The notes under the pieces: model-generated
Seen by the model: only the letters and a program-made list of their open reading frames with translations
What the model was told of the DNA's origin: nothing
Database searches by the model: none
Part shown: in pieces, positions 23,290-36,494 of the stretch
Position numbering within the stretch: position 1 is the stretch's first letter
Layout: every line of letters begins with the position of its first letter
Position numbers and translations under genes: made by a program
NCBI RefSeq assembly: GCF_020382885.2
Contig: NC_058498.1
Span: forward strand, 20,551,001-20,615,000
DNA length: 64,000 nucleotides
Reading direction: 5' to 3'
Source: Scatophagus argus
Taxonomy: Eukaryota; Chordata; Actinopteri; Scatophagidae

Positions 23290-24489
23290 GACTCACGACA
23301 CCTGATTCACAGGAGAAAATAAATCTATGTTAGTGGTAAGTGGTTACAGATAACTGCATCGGTGCAAAGTAATAATCAAGGAAAACCATGATTGCTGTCA
23401 TCTCATTTGATGTAAGAAAAGACAAATTTATTTCTTCTTGTAGTGTAAAACAGATTGCTCCCCAGCATGAATCAGGTTACTGAGTCTCAAGTCTCAGGAG
23501 GTATGTACAGTATTTTTAGCATCACAGAGGGCAAGAAATTGAAAATGTGAAGGGAAAAGTGGAGGAGTGCCTGCAATTTAGTTCAAAAGCATAATCACAC
23601 ATAATTATTGTGTGTGCTGGCAAAGGGCTGCAGCTGACTTTGGTAGAAGTGTGTCTAGACAAGGAAAAAAAACCTGTTACCTCTGCTTATAAATATATAA
23701 TCCTGTCTGCTTCACAGCACTTTACAAAAGGGAAGTTTTTTGTTATCACTGAATTGTAAATATGCTTGGCATTGATTGCATGGTAATGATTAGCCATCAT
23801 TAAACCTGTGCCCAATTTATGTGTCATGGTGTCTGTGGTTGCAGACCATTGTCTGCTGTTTACTTTGACAATTATATCCTCGCAAGGGAACAAAACATAT
23901 CTCCAATAAAAGAAAAATGATCAAAAACAAATACGCTGCCTTGTGCTGTGCTCTCGTTTATCCGCTGTATGCCTCCTCGTGGTTTCACAATAAATCGAGA
24001 TTGCTTTAAATTGCATACAACCTGTTTGACTTGGCAATAAACAATAATAAACAACGCTTTGTGAAGTATGAGAGCAAAACAGGAGAGACAGTAATGTGAA
24101 TAAGAAAAAGGTGCATGGCTCACAAAAGAGGGTACCTCTTTTGTGATGGAGATGACACTATTCTGCACAGCAACCACGAGAGCCTTTTGAAGGAGGACAC
24201 TCAATAAAAACAGATTGTTTGAGATGTGAAACTGAGCTCATCTGTGTCAGACGGCCCTATGCCGGCACAACCTCTCCAGACTGAGGAAAACACTTCAGTC
24301 GCCATGGCAATCACGACATTGTGTCACTGCAGTACTGCTTAAACACACTTCAAGCAGCGCATTTACTCAAAACATCAACAACAACATCTGTGCACTCTTG
24401 CATCCAGATTCAATGGTTCCCACAATTCTTCTTGTTAAGGATTTCAGAGAATAAATATACATTTTTTAAGACTTTGTTGTAGAAAATCT

Positions 24490-24665
24490 ACTCAAGTGTG
24501 GTGGCCTGTCTGAGTACAGCTTTGAGGTACTTCTGCTTTACTGGCATATTTCCATTTCATGCTACTTTATAGGCCTACTTAACTGCACTACATTTCAGAG
24601 GAAAATAATCCTTTACATTTATCTTACAGCAAGTTACCATTCAATTTGCAGGGCTGAGGACACTT
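24490..24665 (+). repeat. Dispersed teleost repeat, copy B
   Basis: Contains 'gaggtacttctgctttactg', 'catttcatgctactttatag' and 'ctacatttcagaggaaaata', the same ordered landmarks as the complement of 15430-15655. It is the inverse-oriented relative of copy A. Confidence 0.55.
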
Positions 24666-25599
24666 TGACATGTGAACGGGAGGAGTTGGGGCACCGGGGC
24701 CATCGTAGCTATAGCCAAGCACTATATCAATAAAAGTCACCCAGAGGGCCATTCAATATACAGAGCTCTACATAACTACTGATATTTAAAATACATCTTA
24801 CTTACTGAAATAACCTACAATTTTGGGTGCAGATTTTTGCTTGGGATGGTGTTATGTGTGATTGTTATGTTTAGTGAACCCACCAACAATTTTACTCCGC
24901 TCATAGTCATATTAAAGCCCTGCTGTCCTGCTGTACTTCTTGGAGTAGTCATTTTTAAGCCAAGTCGTGTGCATTTACTTAATTACAGGTGACATAGTGG
25001 AGATCCTTCTATGAAGCACAGATTCCGGTTGAGGAATCACACTAAAATAGGATAGAAACGTTGAGGCTAGAAAGAAAGGGCCTCATTTGTTCGGTTTGTG
25101 ACGGTAACTGAGCTTTAAAATCATTTAACGAAACATAACAAAATCATTATCTTAAGGCCAGTCTTGACCTGCCATGATGTTTTTTCTCTCTGGCACTGCT
25201 GACAAAAGCTATGAAATTTATAAAAAGAGATGGTAAAACCTAGCCTAGTGTACATATAAAGTAGCTTAATGGTTAAAATGAGATAACTGAGCCAACAATG
25301 TAGCCATCTGAGATCATCTGGTGGAAAAATCAACATAAAGATGTGGATGACCGGGACCAAACCTCTTAGTATAGCTTCTTGGTATATTATAGGCTATATT
25401 ACAAAGTTACTGTCCAGGATCTCCAAGAATTCCTTCACAGTTCAGAGACAGAAGTGTGTTTGTGTGTAGAGAGAGAGAGGTGGGGGGAGTCTTACCCAAG
25501 TAAGTTTGATCCTGGAGATGAAAAGTTGCTCAGTGTATTCAGCCAAAAAAAAAAAAGAAAAAAAAATCAAAACATCCTCATTTTCTCATTGCACGGATC

Positions 25600-26030
25600 A
25601 TTTTTCCCGTGGTAAATACGAGAGATATCCGCTCTGCTCCTCGACGAGACACGAAGTAAACATAAACACCAGAACTCCTCCGCGTCGCCGCAGCGTCCAA
25701 AAAAACACCACAAGCCTTTTTTCTTAATTTTTCCGACTCTAAACACTTTAGGGTTTTACTCCCAATAAAGTATCCCATTGGACGACAGGGATAAATTGCG
25801 TCATCGATCCTTTCTGTCATTGGCTAGAGTTCACGTCGGTCTCAGGTGTCCACGTGTGCACTTTTACTCCGCCTGCTCGTGCTCGGTCCCTGCTTGGTCC
25901 CTCCTTTCTGAGGGGAACCGCTACTTTCCGCACTGCCAGTGTAAGGCGGGTCCGGACGAGACCTCCGGCACGTAGACTGCTCCAGGAAGACTTAGCCAAG
26001 ACCTCCTTGTCTTCACATGAGAGGTCTGCT
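25600..26030 (-). promoter_or_regulatory. GC-rich patch, candidate tmem45a promoter
   Basis: CpG-containing sequence that stands out from the AT-rich surroundings. It lies upstream of tmem45a, whose coding start is preceded by a splice acceptor and so needs a distal 5' exon. Assignment is by position only. Confidence 0.3.
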
Positions 26031-28275
26031 CCCTTAGTTTAATTGTTTTATCGATAACACTATATAAACAGCCCCTAATTTACTATGTGACTTCCCACAA
26101 TTTACGATGTAATGCCATCCATCTATTGTCCAGATTGTAAACGCTTCCTTTGAACGGTTACAGCTTGTATGAATCAGGAGCCTACGTATAAAATACTTTG
26201 TAGTACTGGTAATCAAATGTAGGTGCAGTGAAAGAAAACCAGATGATGGAGAACAGGGGACATAAAAACGTTGAATTTTTATAGGAAAGGAGAAAAAAGA
26301 TAAGATAAGAAATCACCGTATCTGTCTACTGTAAGTGATGTTGTGCAGATGGGTAGGCCCACACAGTGACATCCTTCAGTATTCATAGGGTTAAGTGGGC
26401 CTACTAAGACGAAGCTCAATAAAAACAACTACTGCTTTTGTAGTTGTGACAGCCTACACCCATTTATTTATTATGTGTACAAAAAGAACAAGTCAAGAAA
26501 TGTGTTGATGAAAATTTGTTCCTAGCAGACATGTCGTCCAGCAGAAGATGCTGCATCTTCTGTATAATGTGTTAACCATATCAAGAATTTACATGCAAAC
26601 ATAAGACAAATTTGGCACAGGAAGTGCTGCAATAGTTAAAGCAGGAGTTTGATATAGTAGATCTAGAGGCAGCATCTCGACCACTTAAAATAGACAAGAC
26701 AATAGACACAATAGCTACATATATATCCGATTATGTGTATGAAGTGACAAGGCCCTGCTGACTTACTGGGTGGAATGGAGCCATCCTTAATATTAATAGT
26801 TCCATCTGTGTTTTACCTGCTGAGTCAAAATGTCTGCCTTGAGACAGAGCCATAAATGAGCCTTCCATTGCCATTATGAGATTTGAATACCTTTGAACAC
26901 ATGTTGTTATTGGCTATGTCACGAGGTGTACGTTGGACGTGTTCTAAACTGAACAATGAAAACATAATGAAATGAGATAAGTACGGCCAATGATATATTA
27001 AGGGACAGAAAAGTGCATGTTTGTTGAAAGAAAACCACATTAAGCAAGGGAGTGTCATATCGGTGTGTTTTTATTTGCATTGCAGACCACAGCAGTGGAG
27101 AACAGAGCTGCGTGCGAATGCTTGTTGTCGATTGTAGCGTCACTCAGCTCTCAAGCGGTTCTGAGTAAAAATCTTCTAAAATGCAGGACGGCAACAAAAT
27201 GTTTCATGCTGTGTATGAGAAACCGAAGTTCTGTCAGAGAGGACCATTGGTACAGCTCAATTACAATGTCGTTTTGCCTTTAAACAGATAAATCTTACAG
27301 TTAGAATTACACTGATACCACATACTGATACTGATAACACAATTTTATTTGTGCTGGTTGGTTCAACATGAGATCACAGCAGATTACCAGCGTTCTGATA
27401 GTTCTGATACACATCCTGTACGTTAAAACATAACTATTTGTCAGGAGCTAGAAATAAAATCAAATTAATATAATTTCACATTTATGTGGATCCATTTATA
27501 CACAGACAGTCTGATAGTGTCAGGCATTTAGCACACAGTGAGATAGTCATTTGGCAGTGCAGGATACATAACAGTGTGGAGAGGACAGCAGTTTAGATCT
27601 CACATGCAAAATGTATGACATGCAAAACAATAAGGCAGGCCAACAGAGTAGGTGGAAAATAGAACACTATAACAGATAAGCTCTTTGTTTTAGTAGAAGG
27701 AGTTCACTTTTATAACTTCAGAGTAAATATTATTAACACAGGTATGAAGCAGGTAGGTGCTCTGACTCACTAACATGTTAGCAAAGCTAGTCATCATGAA
27801 ACTGTGTGTATTGTTTCTGTCCATGATGTTATCAGATAACTTCTCCAAGGCTTCTGCACTGCATAAAACAATAGTGGCTACCATTCATTTGAATACCGGT
27901 ATGTAAATACTGGACATACTACTGATATTCTGAAAGCAGTGTGTAATGTCAACTTTGTTCTTGTCAGACAAAGGAGAGCTTTAAAAATAATTACACAGAC
28001 AAAACCTCTCATATTAGAGCATAATTTATATGTAATCTTTTAAAAATTAACAGTGTGAGACCCCACCATATTACCATTTTTCTCTCGCATCGAGGGGTCC
28101 TTATTCTCACACACTGTCCAGGATACTCCTGTGACAGAAGGTGACCTAAAGTCTCTTTTTGAGCACAGTTCTCAGTAAACCCTGACATGTGGAGCAGTGG
28201 AGGTGTGGCGCTGGAGGTCTTGGGGTCAGGGGGTCACATGGGCATGCAGACATTGCAGGTATAGGTACATGGCTA

Positions 28276-31200
28276 TTATGGGACTTTGGTGCGGGATGAA
28301 GACCAGTAGAGGGGCTTCAGCATGGACACATGGACACGACATGTGGGACACATCTGTTTCTTCCAAAGCCACTGCTCCATGCACTGAAACACATTAAAAG
28401 AAGAGATTATTACTGTTGCATCTATTTTTCGGCTGTGCTGAATGCTTATGTTTTTGGTGGTTTGGTGGATGGTTTTGATGTTGGTTTCCTTCTCTGATGC
28501 CAGGAGGTTATTTCCAATATGCTGACCAATACAATAAGCATATGCAGGACACCATCAATAGTGACCCCGAGCTATGAGGACACTGTTGTCATACATTACT
28601 ATGTTGTATATTCACAGTATATGTTGAAGGGATGCATGAAGAATTCTAAACAATTTCTTCTGTTTAAAAACATATAAAGCAGGTAATATTTATCAGAGAA
28701 TTTATTTCCTCAGTTATTTATTGACTTTATCATTACAACACAAAACACAGATGCTTAAAGTATCATTTTGGACTTCAAATCAACTTCGAACTTGTCAAAA
28801 TGACACAAGTCATCCTACTGGTCCTCAGACACTACAGTCTATAACTTAACTGGAAACAGCAAACAGAAAGATGTAGCTAAATCACAGTAGCTGAAACAAA
28901 GTAATTAGGTCTACTGAATTTCTTTTAATTTTCACACTATTAAAGCTATATTGTAGTTGTGCTGAAACTCTGTAAATTAAACATATTCTTCTTGTGTGAT
29001 ATCTAAAAATCATCTGGTGAATGTAGCCAGAAAGACACTGGCTAGATTGTCATCCAGTAACAAGCCCTGTGAGTCATCACTGAACATAAAGTACCACGAC
29101 ATGACATATGAACATCTTGACATGTTTTATACTACAGTGACGAGGCACATACTCGTTGCTGGCGTTAAAGCTGAGTGGTATTTCATTAGGGCAGGTGGTA
29201 ATTCAGGCAAGAAACTTCAAGTACTGGTAATTTCTTTCTATCTCTTTCAAATATTCAACAATTTCAATTTTTTTGGGTGGGGGGGGTTTGAGACTTAGGA
29301 AATGTTTTTACAGTTATGAATCCTCCTAAATTTGGCTTTTGACACCGATGATGAACTATTGTAAAGTCTCCAAGTCTTCCACAGGACAGGTTTACAGGAT
29401 CAGGTCAGGCACAGTCAAGGCCCTGAGATTTTAACACTTGAACACCACACCATGACAGTTCATTAGAGACTCCTCATGTTTGACCCACGGACCATTTTTC
29501 CACCAGTGAGTCATCTCCTTCTACAGAACAATATCAGCGATGTCTCCGCAGGGACAGTTGACGTCGGAGTGTGTTCTTCTCCTTCTCCGTGGAGATTTGT
29601 CCGTCTGCAGACTTCCTCCTCTCGTCCGAGATCCTCCTCACTTGGGAAGCTGCTGCTTCACTACCGCTGCGGGGCCGACACTGTTCTAACCTGCGGGCTG
29701 CCTTCAGCACCCACCAAACGGAGACACTGTAATCAGTATGACATCAAGGCCTCAGACCGGGCGGTGGGGGATGGGGGGTGGGAGCCGTTACAGAGCTACA
29801 TGCTTCCACAGAGATAGGGTTCAAGGGGTGGGCAGACTGTTTTCATCTCACTTCAGATCGGGCATATCCAGGAATGAGCCGCCTTCATGCACCATGGATC
29901 TGATATCTGACATGCTGGGATTGGAGTGAACAAACAAAGACTCCTTTGCCATGGGGTGGTCGGGGTAGCGTAAACACATAATGGAGGAGACATGCAAAAT
30001 GTCCGACTTACAAAAGATGTTTTACCTCTGTATGGAAGCGGTGTGTACAGTGCAGCTCCTGGACTCCCCCTCCATTCTTCCGCACCTCCTCATGACAGAT
30101 CAAGCACAGCTTGTCATCGTCATTCTGTAAAAAGAAGGAATCAAGTTTCGTTAGAAGGCCAGCCTCTGACAAGAATGATCTATCTGGTATATTTACAGTA
30201 TTGTTGTTTGCTGGCTGCACTGCACACCGGTATGCAAATATGAGTACTTTCAAACAACTAATTTAAAATGGATGACGAAACAAGAAAGAAGAATCCAGCT
30301 TTTCTTTTAAAATACATATTTAACCAGATTCCTCTCCTCTAAATGTTGGAAAAAACACAAATGATTGATATACTGCATGTCTTTAACGGTAGTGCAGTTC
30401 AGTGAAGCTATACCATATGCTGCTTCGTCAAAGCAAAAATGCTGTACATGAATAATAAAACAAAAAAATGAAATCATTATCAAATTATAAAATGCAGAAG
30501 TGTTCAGACCTTTTCATGAAATGTAAAGGATCTCATTCTGGTCTCGTATTACAGAAGACATCGTACAGTTTACAGTTTACATTGAGTAATGTGAGCTTTG
30601 TTACATGCAGTTCAAACCTGTCTGTGATCCTGTCAGTAGATTAAGGTAATATATCTTTTAATGCTCTCATGGTGCTCGTAAATCTTTAGGGTCTTAGAGC
30701 GAAAGACAGAGTGCACCAAGCCTGATGGACCCTGCGGTTAGTAGGATGATACACAACACACTGGGCTGGTTAAGAAAACTGCAAAACTTGTGTGCTCACC
30801 AGAGACATATTGTTCTTATCACGGAGACAAAGTCTCCTCTCGAATGACTCTGTGAGCTCTGGGATGGTGGTGATGCGGTTCTCCGGGATGGCTGACTTTG
30901 GACGGCTGTTGTCATCCGAGGAGGCACGACGGGCTCTCTGGTGGGGTCTGACCTCCCCCTTCTCCTCTCTGGTTTTGATGTGGCTCGGGGAGGGTGCCAT
31001 CGTCGCTGCATGGAGCCTGTTCAACTTCATGGCATCTAACTGTGACTGTGAACCACGCAGAGGAGGACAGTATGTGCTGTTACACAAAATAAAAACATGT
31101 CTACAATGATTCAGTCTTAGCTCAACGAAATACAAAAGTCTAATGTCTCCATGCTTCCCGTAATAGCTGAAAATGTGGTGAAAATTAACCCAGGCACCCA

Positions 31201-33082
31201 CCTAATTATAGTTTGCCTCCCAACTCAGGCCAGTCAGTTCATTGAACATTTACACAATAGTAATAATCAGATTATTGCACTTATATGTTGCATAACATGT
31301 AGGTTTGGAGTAAAGTGAATGTTAAGTTTTTTGTTGGTGTACGGTTAATATTCTGATTGTGACTTGTCCACTGTGTCATCACTCACTGTTAAACTATTGA
31401 TGATGATAAAATCACAATTCAGAGTCAAGACTGTGTCATAAAACTCAGACATATCTTGACTTTTAGACCCAAAGGTTGATCAAGCAAAAGTCCACCTATA
31501 ACCAGTTTAACACAGACTACTCTGAGGCCTCCAACATAAAGCTGAGACGTGTAAAGTCAGTGCAGTGCCCCTTTAGGAACAAGTAGTTAAAGGACAAAGC
31601 TTAGTGATTTGATGCATATTGTGTATTTGAGGTCATCAACAGTGCATCACAGTACATCTCTATTTACTCATGGATTGACAGTTGCGTCATTTGTCTCGTT
31701 CCTCCTCTGGGTCAAATGCTCTAGTCGATCTCTGCTGGCAGGAGCAAACCACTGTCTTTCACATTGAAAATAAATCTGATTTTCAACTGAGCTGCAACCG
31801 TCAGAATTCTGTTTGACACCACCCAGAGGCCAATCTATACCAGCACGTGTCGTCATGTCTCCCATCAGCTGCTTTTGTTTCACATAACCTGCAAGTTAAT
31901 GCAGAGGAATAAAACTGAAGGCCTCCCAACGGCATTGCTGAACTGTCCTTGACCATACAGAGTACCTACTGTATGATCTACAAGTGTGCTGCTGTGTAGC
32001 TGACAGTGACCTCTGACCTCCATGTGAAGGGAGGCAAGTGAGAAAATATTGTCTTAAGGAATCTCCCTTGTGGGATCTGTTATTATAGGTTTGCAGATGA
32101 AAAAGGTCTTCACAGTCAATCACAAACTAGTATCACTACAAACTCCAAACAAAATACACAAAAAAGGCTGTAAACTCTCAGAGACTTCAGTTGGTCCCTG
32201 AACCCCAGTGTGAGAATTCCTGCTTTAGTGCATGTTCTCTACTTGTGTAAGGGCTAGAATATGATTTCCTATAAAATGATTTATTTGTTTTACTTGGAGA
32301 TCAATGGTGAATGATATCTACAACTTATATGTACATCAATACTTGCTCATTAACAGGAAACAGATAAAAGAAAGAAAGTCTGACAACCAGGTCTGCATTC
32401 ACCTGAAAGTGCTCCATCACTTATAGTGAAGCAGTGAACTGAGTCAGTATGAGGCAGAACAGTTGCACACAGTATGGGAAGTTAAATAAACTCAAGCTGC
32501 ACTAGTATATAAACACTTTAAAACATCTTATTTATGTGCACATATACACACATACAAACAGGCTTACAGAGTGTATACATACATTCATCTCCTGTCACTG
32601 TGCTCCAACATGTAAACAAGAACAAATTCTTGAATATATCAAGATACTGTCATTTTGATGTTTTCATTGCCATAATGGTCATTTTGCTAACATGGGAATG
32701 GCAGTCCCCCTCACCCCCCTTCAAATTAACAATTTTTTTAACTAACAATTATTAACAACTGTATGGACACTCATCGTGATGTCGTCAGTCTGATATTTTC
32801 TTAAAAGTGTTTACCTGCTGTTTATGCTAATGCAAATACATATTGTACACAAAACAAAGTCACATGCATGCATCCTTAAATGCTGGTGGTCCTTACCACA
32901 GTCGGGAGTGACGCTCTTCGATCAACTTGTGTTTTCGAAGGTCTTCTGAAACTGCGTTTTCTTTCTCTGGAGTGTCTGGCCTCTGCTCCATGGCCCCAGT
33001 AACTGCTCATCCATTTTGTGAAGTTACCATCATCGTCGTCATCATTGTCCACAACAAAAGCAGGCAAGAGCCTAAGAGACAT
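28276..33082 (-). CDS. lnp1: LNP1-like protein with C-terminal RING-H2 finger
   Basis: Four exons join in phase 0 at every junction: 33082-32897, 31045-30800, 30124-30026 and 28383-28276, giving 212 residues. The N-terminal half resembles human LNP1 (leukemia NUP98 fusion partner 1): an acidic run then GNFTKWMSSYWGHG (human SFAKWMSSFWGH), a basic stretch, and TESFERRLCLRDK near residue 137 (human SESFERQLCFRTK). From about residue 145 it reads a full RING-H2: LCLIC, ELHCTHRFHTEC, then WKKQMCPTCRVHV, i.e. C-x2-C...C-x-H-x2-H-x2-C...C-x2-C. RING-H2 fingers usually recruit E2 enzymes for ubiquitin transfer, so an E3 ligase is the simplest inference; no substrate can be named. Human LNP1 as I know it has no RING. 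The gene sits between tmem45a and tomm70, where human LNP1 lies. The start at 33082 is the likeliest, but an upstream in-frame codon was not excluded. Confidence 0.8.
29476..29800. other. Unexplained GC-richer block in the lnp1-like last intron
   Basis: Base composition is clearly higher in G+C than its flanks, and more than one frame is open on both strands. A minus-strand acceptor before 29726 would continue the RING exon in phase 0 with a cysteine and stop at 29661 after 21 residues. Another minus frame reads a charged peptide (RRISDERRKSADGQISTEKE). Neither could be tied to a family. Confidence 0.3.
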
Positions 33083-34666
33083 GACGGAGTTGTGCAGCAA
33101 GTCCTTGAACAGCAGATGAAAGTGTGATCCTGGCCGAGTGGCACAGAGGGTACAGGCTACGCTGGGCTGACCTACTAAGCCTGTAACTGACTGACTGCTC
33201 TACTGCACAGCACTGTCCTACAAGGCAAAGGTAACTTGCTTCGATTAGATCCCTCTGGAGCCTCAAACACTGTTGCTGTGGTTGTATTCTTGGATGATCC
33301 AAAAATATACTGTAGAGCTTTTAAACAAGTCTTTAAATAAGTGAATCCCCTATAATCCAGTTATCGTGGCTGGGAAAAAGTAAAAATGGAGCTGATGGGA
33401 ATAAACAGTGAGGTGGGAGTCAGAGGGAACAGCTAGTATTTTGGCACCGGGTGGGTGATGTGACTACTGCTTTTAATCTTTCCATTACAGTCATATGCCT
33501 GGGGGTAGACAACTGAAACTCCAATTTCCCCATACTTTCCACTCGCTGAGTACATCAAACCTGTCAATAATTATGGAGTGCAGGCTACCCTGTCTGCTGC
33601 TGTGTGCTGAGAGCCTGCGGCTTTTTAATACAGGACAGAGAGGGATCTTATCTACTCATATTGCACTGGGTCCTGCTGAATCATATTTTCTTATTTATTG
33701 GCTTTATTTTTTTCTTTTTACCAGAATTCTCAAGTACAGTTCTGATATGAGAGAAAGCATAACTGAGCAATTGGAAACTGGTTGCATTTGCATGAGTTGG
33801 AACCAAAATCTTTATGATCATGTGAACAGGTAGTGGACAGTGAGTTGGATGTTTGAATTCACAGTGTCATCATCTGTATCACATTTAAGATACAACTTCT
33901 AATCTGAACGTAAATAGTGTAGAGCAAACACATTATGAGACATTTATTTAATTTCAATGAATTCAAGAGAGACCATGTTATTACTGACATTAGATAAGCA
34001 AGGTGCTATACAGTAGGGTCTAATACTTCAAATGCCCATCTCACTTTTTTGCATAAAAATGTAACATAGCACTAAATATTAGATAAACACTTTTCAAAGT
34101 TTTTTTGTTTCTAGTCTTCAGCTTCAGGTAGAGAAATTTCTTAAATTTACACTTGAATAAATCTTCCTTCACAAACTGAGAGGATCAAAATGCTGTGACT
34201 CATCCCAGAGACATGTGTCTCAAAGAGGAAGACTAATCTGGTCACTGTTATGAGACATTCATGCTGCTTTGTCATGTAACGTCAGATCATGGCTGAGAAC
34301 AAGATTACAGTAATCTGTTGTTTTTCCAAAGATGGGAGCCAATTAAGGTTGTATCTGAGCTCACCAAGTGTAATGAAACTAAAGTATTATTTATACATGC
34401 CTACATGAGACCAGAATATTCAAATTTTCCATGCAAATATTGTTAATGACTGGAAAAGCCAGGGGGGATAACCCAAACTAACATCTTTTGTGACATCTAT
34501 CTTTTTTTTTTACAGTGTTTGTATTTATAATAAAAATAAACTGCAGCCTGAAATACAAGTCTGAAGTGAAAACAAATGGAGGCAAATCTCAATCAGATCA
34601 GACTTATGAATGAAGATACAATGCCACCCAGAAAACCCCATTGACTACAGCTGATTCTGTCTCTGC

Positions 34667-34686
34667 TGTGTGTGTGTGTGTGTGTG
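34667..34686. repeat. (TG)n microsatellite
   Basis: Ten TG units in the lnp1-tomm70 intergenic interval. Confidence 0.9.
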
Positions 34687-35965
34687 CCCGTCACAAATGT
34701 GCTCAATAGTGTTACAGAATACTTTTTGGAATGCAGACCAATTAACCAAAGAACAAGGAGATCAACGACTGACTGTAAATAAAATACCTGCATCCTATGT
34801 AAATGTTATTAAATGATTTCACTTGAATAGTTTACGTTTATTTGATTTGCAAAAATTTGGATTTTCAAAGGACAAGCTCCCTTCATCTAAACCCTCTGCA
34901 GCACTGTAGGAGCGTAGTTACGTCTCAGTCACCACAGGTTTCCAAACCTCTAGTGGCAGTGACTAAAGCTAAGCCAGGCTGAGCTAACAATAGCAGGCAT
35001 ATTTAACAGAAATAACAGGCAAGAGTCAGGAATAGCTAGAATTTCAGACATCCTTGTCGTAACCTCTGTCAGTAGCCCTTTCACCTTCCCAAAGCAATAA
35101 TATCTGCTGAATCATTGAAGAGAGACACATCAGATGCATGTGGTATACAGTACAAGGTTATTGTGTCTCATCACGTGTTGTAGCTTAGGGTAAATTGATT
35201 TTACTGCTTTTCAAAACAAGCCACTCTGTCTGTGTTGAACGGATCATTTTGAGGGCAGCGACATGTTTAAGCTACTTACTCAGGTCAGATCAGATCATGC
35301 ATTTTTTTTTTTTTTACATATTTTATCCTTCATTTAGCATAAACTGAATGAAAATGAAAAACGATTCTTTTATTATTAAGAACAAAAATGTTCCTTTATA
35401 ATTTGATTCGACTTCGAAAACAGAGTGAAACCATACAATAGTATATGTACCAGGCTGTATCAGAGACTACAGGTAAGTCCTTGAATGAGAACACCTCAGG
35501 AAGGAAATGCTTTCATATCAAAAGTCTACGTTGCTGCAAGAACAGGACTAACCAGCTAAACACAGTTGACTTTGAAAACTGTTCACTGGTCACTGTGTGA
35601 GGACAGATGGCCTTGGGCACAAATTGAGTTGCCAGGCTCCAGCAGCGTCCAGACAGACCAGCACAAAGCTCTGAAATGGGACAGAGAGGAGACAGAACTT
35701 GGCAAAGACACAAACTCACATAATAAATCCACATCAGAATAATGATGATCAGAATAAAATGTAGATAGTCGGTGTTGAAAAGAAGATAGCCTCCGCTATT
35801 GAAATAAAGTGGACTACAGTAGCTCTGTGTTTTTATGACAACAATAAGAATTTTTCAGATTTTCTTTTAGCAACAAACATGTATTTGCATATACTAACAG
35901 CATTTTTAACTCAAGTGGTTATCGCTGTACAGCAGAAGAGTGGGCGAGAGTTTGCGGAAGCAACA

Positions 35966-35979
35966 CTGCCACCTGGTGT
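35966..35979 (-). promoter_or_regulatory. CTCF-like motif upstream of tomm70
   Basis: The minus strand reads ACACCAGGTGGCAG, which fits 13 of 14 positions of CCASYAGRKGGCRS. It lies about 0.5 kb before the tomm70 start. A second motif in the same orientation follows the gene at 43732. Sequence match only. Confidence 0.35.
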
Positions 35980-36299
35980 CTGCATTCTATTTGCATACAG
36001 AGCAATAATGTTTTGGGGTTTTTGGGGGTTTTTTTGTATTTTTTAACATTCTAAAATATTATTTCCTTGCTGTATTTTTTTAATTTTTTAAAATTCTTTA
36101 AAATTATCTTAAATTCCTATTTTCCTTCTACAAAATACAAATGGTATTTTCGCTTTACTGCAAGCTAAACTCGGTAGCTGATTTTTTTTCTTTCTTTTTT
36201 TCGACAGGCCTATGGTACTTTGTTCTTTCTACATTTTCTAAAAATGTCATTATAATAAACCCTCTTTGTATGAGGCTTTTGATGCTATATTGTACTAAT

Positions 36300-36494
36300 T
36301 TACACTGATTTATGTTTGGACTACAAAATGCCACTGGCGAACTACAACTACACACCGCTCCGTGCTTTGACCGCCATCAGGTCTCTCCCATGATTCCACG
36401 GTGTGACCTCGCAGGGCACGGGAAGAAGAAGTGTAGCTCTCTCACGCTGCTTGGTGGTGGTACTGGTTGGCTAGCTATCGCTCGGTTGTAGATC
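36300..36494 (+). promoter_or_regulatory. tomm70 5' UTR and core promoter region
   Basis: GC rises sharply from about 36340 up to the ATG at 36495, as expected for a TATA-less housekeeping promoter. No TATA box was recognised. The transcription start cannot be fixed. Confidence 0.4.

Larger units (their letters stand above)
23290..28275. other. Long interval upstream of tmem45a
   Basis: No coding exon is supported in this 5-kb stretch. It contains a dispersed repeat (about 24490-24665), a poly-A-like tract near 25549-25566, a GC-richer patch (25600-26030) and, at its right end, the lnp1-like gene's 3' UTR (below 28276). All ORFs here are short and lack family resemblance. Confidence 0.5.
33083..36494. 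other. Divergent interval lnp1-like / tomm70
   Basis: The two genes point away from each other, so both promoters lie here: the lnp1-like one above 33082 (5' exons unresolved) and tomm70's in the last 200 bases. It contains a (TG)n run at 34667-34686, T-rich tracts near 35300 and 36010-36120, and a CTCF-like motif at 35966. No coding exon was found. Confidence 0.5.

Noticed and set aside
25578-26042. Several Arg/Pro-rich ORFs on both strands
   Set aside because: They come from a GC-rich, stop-poor patch better explained as promoter sequence.
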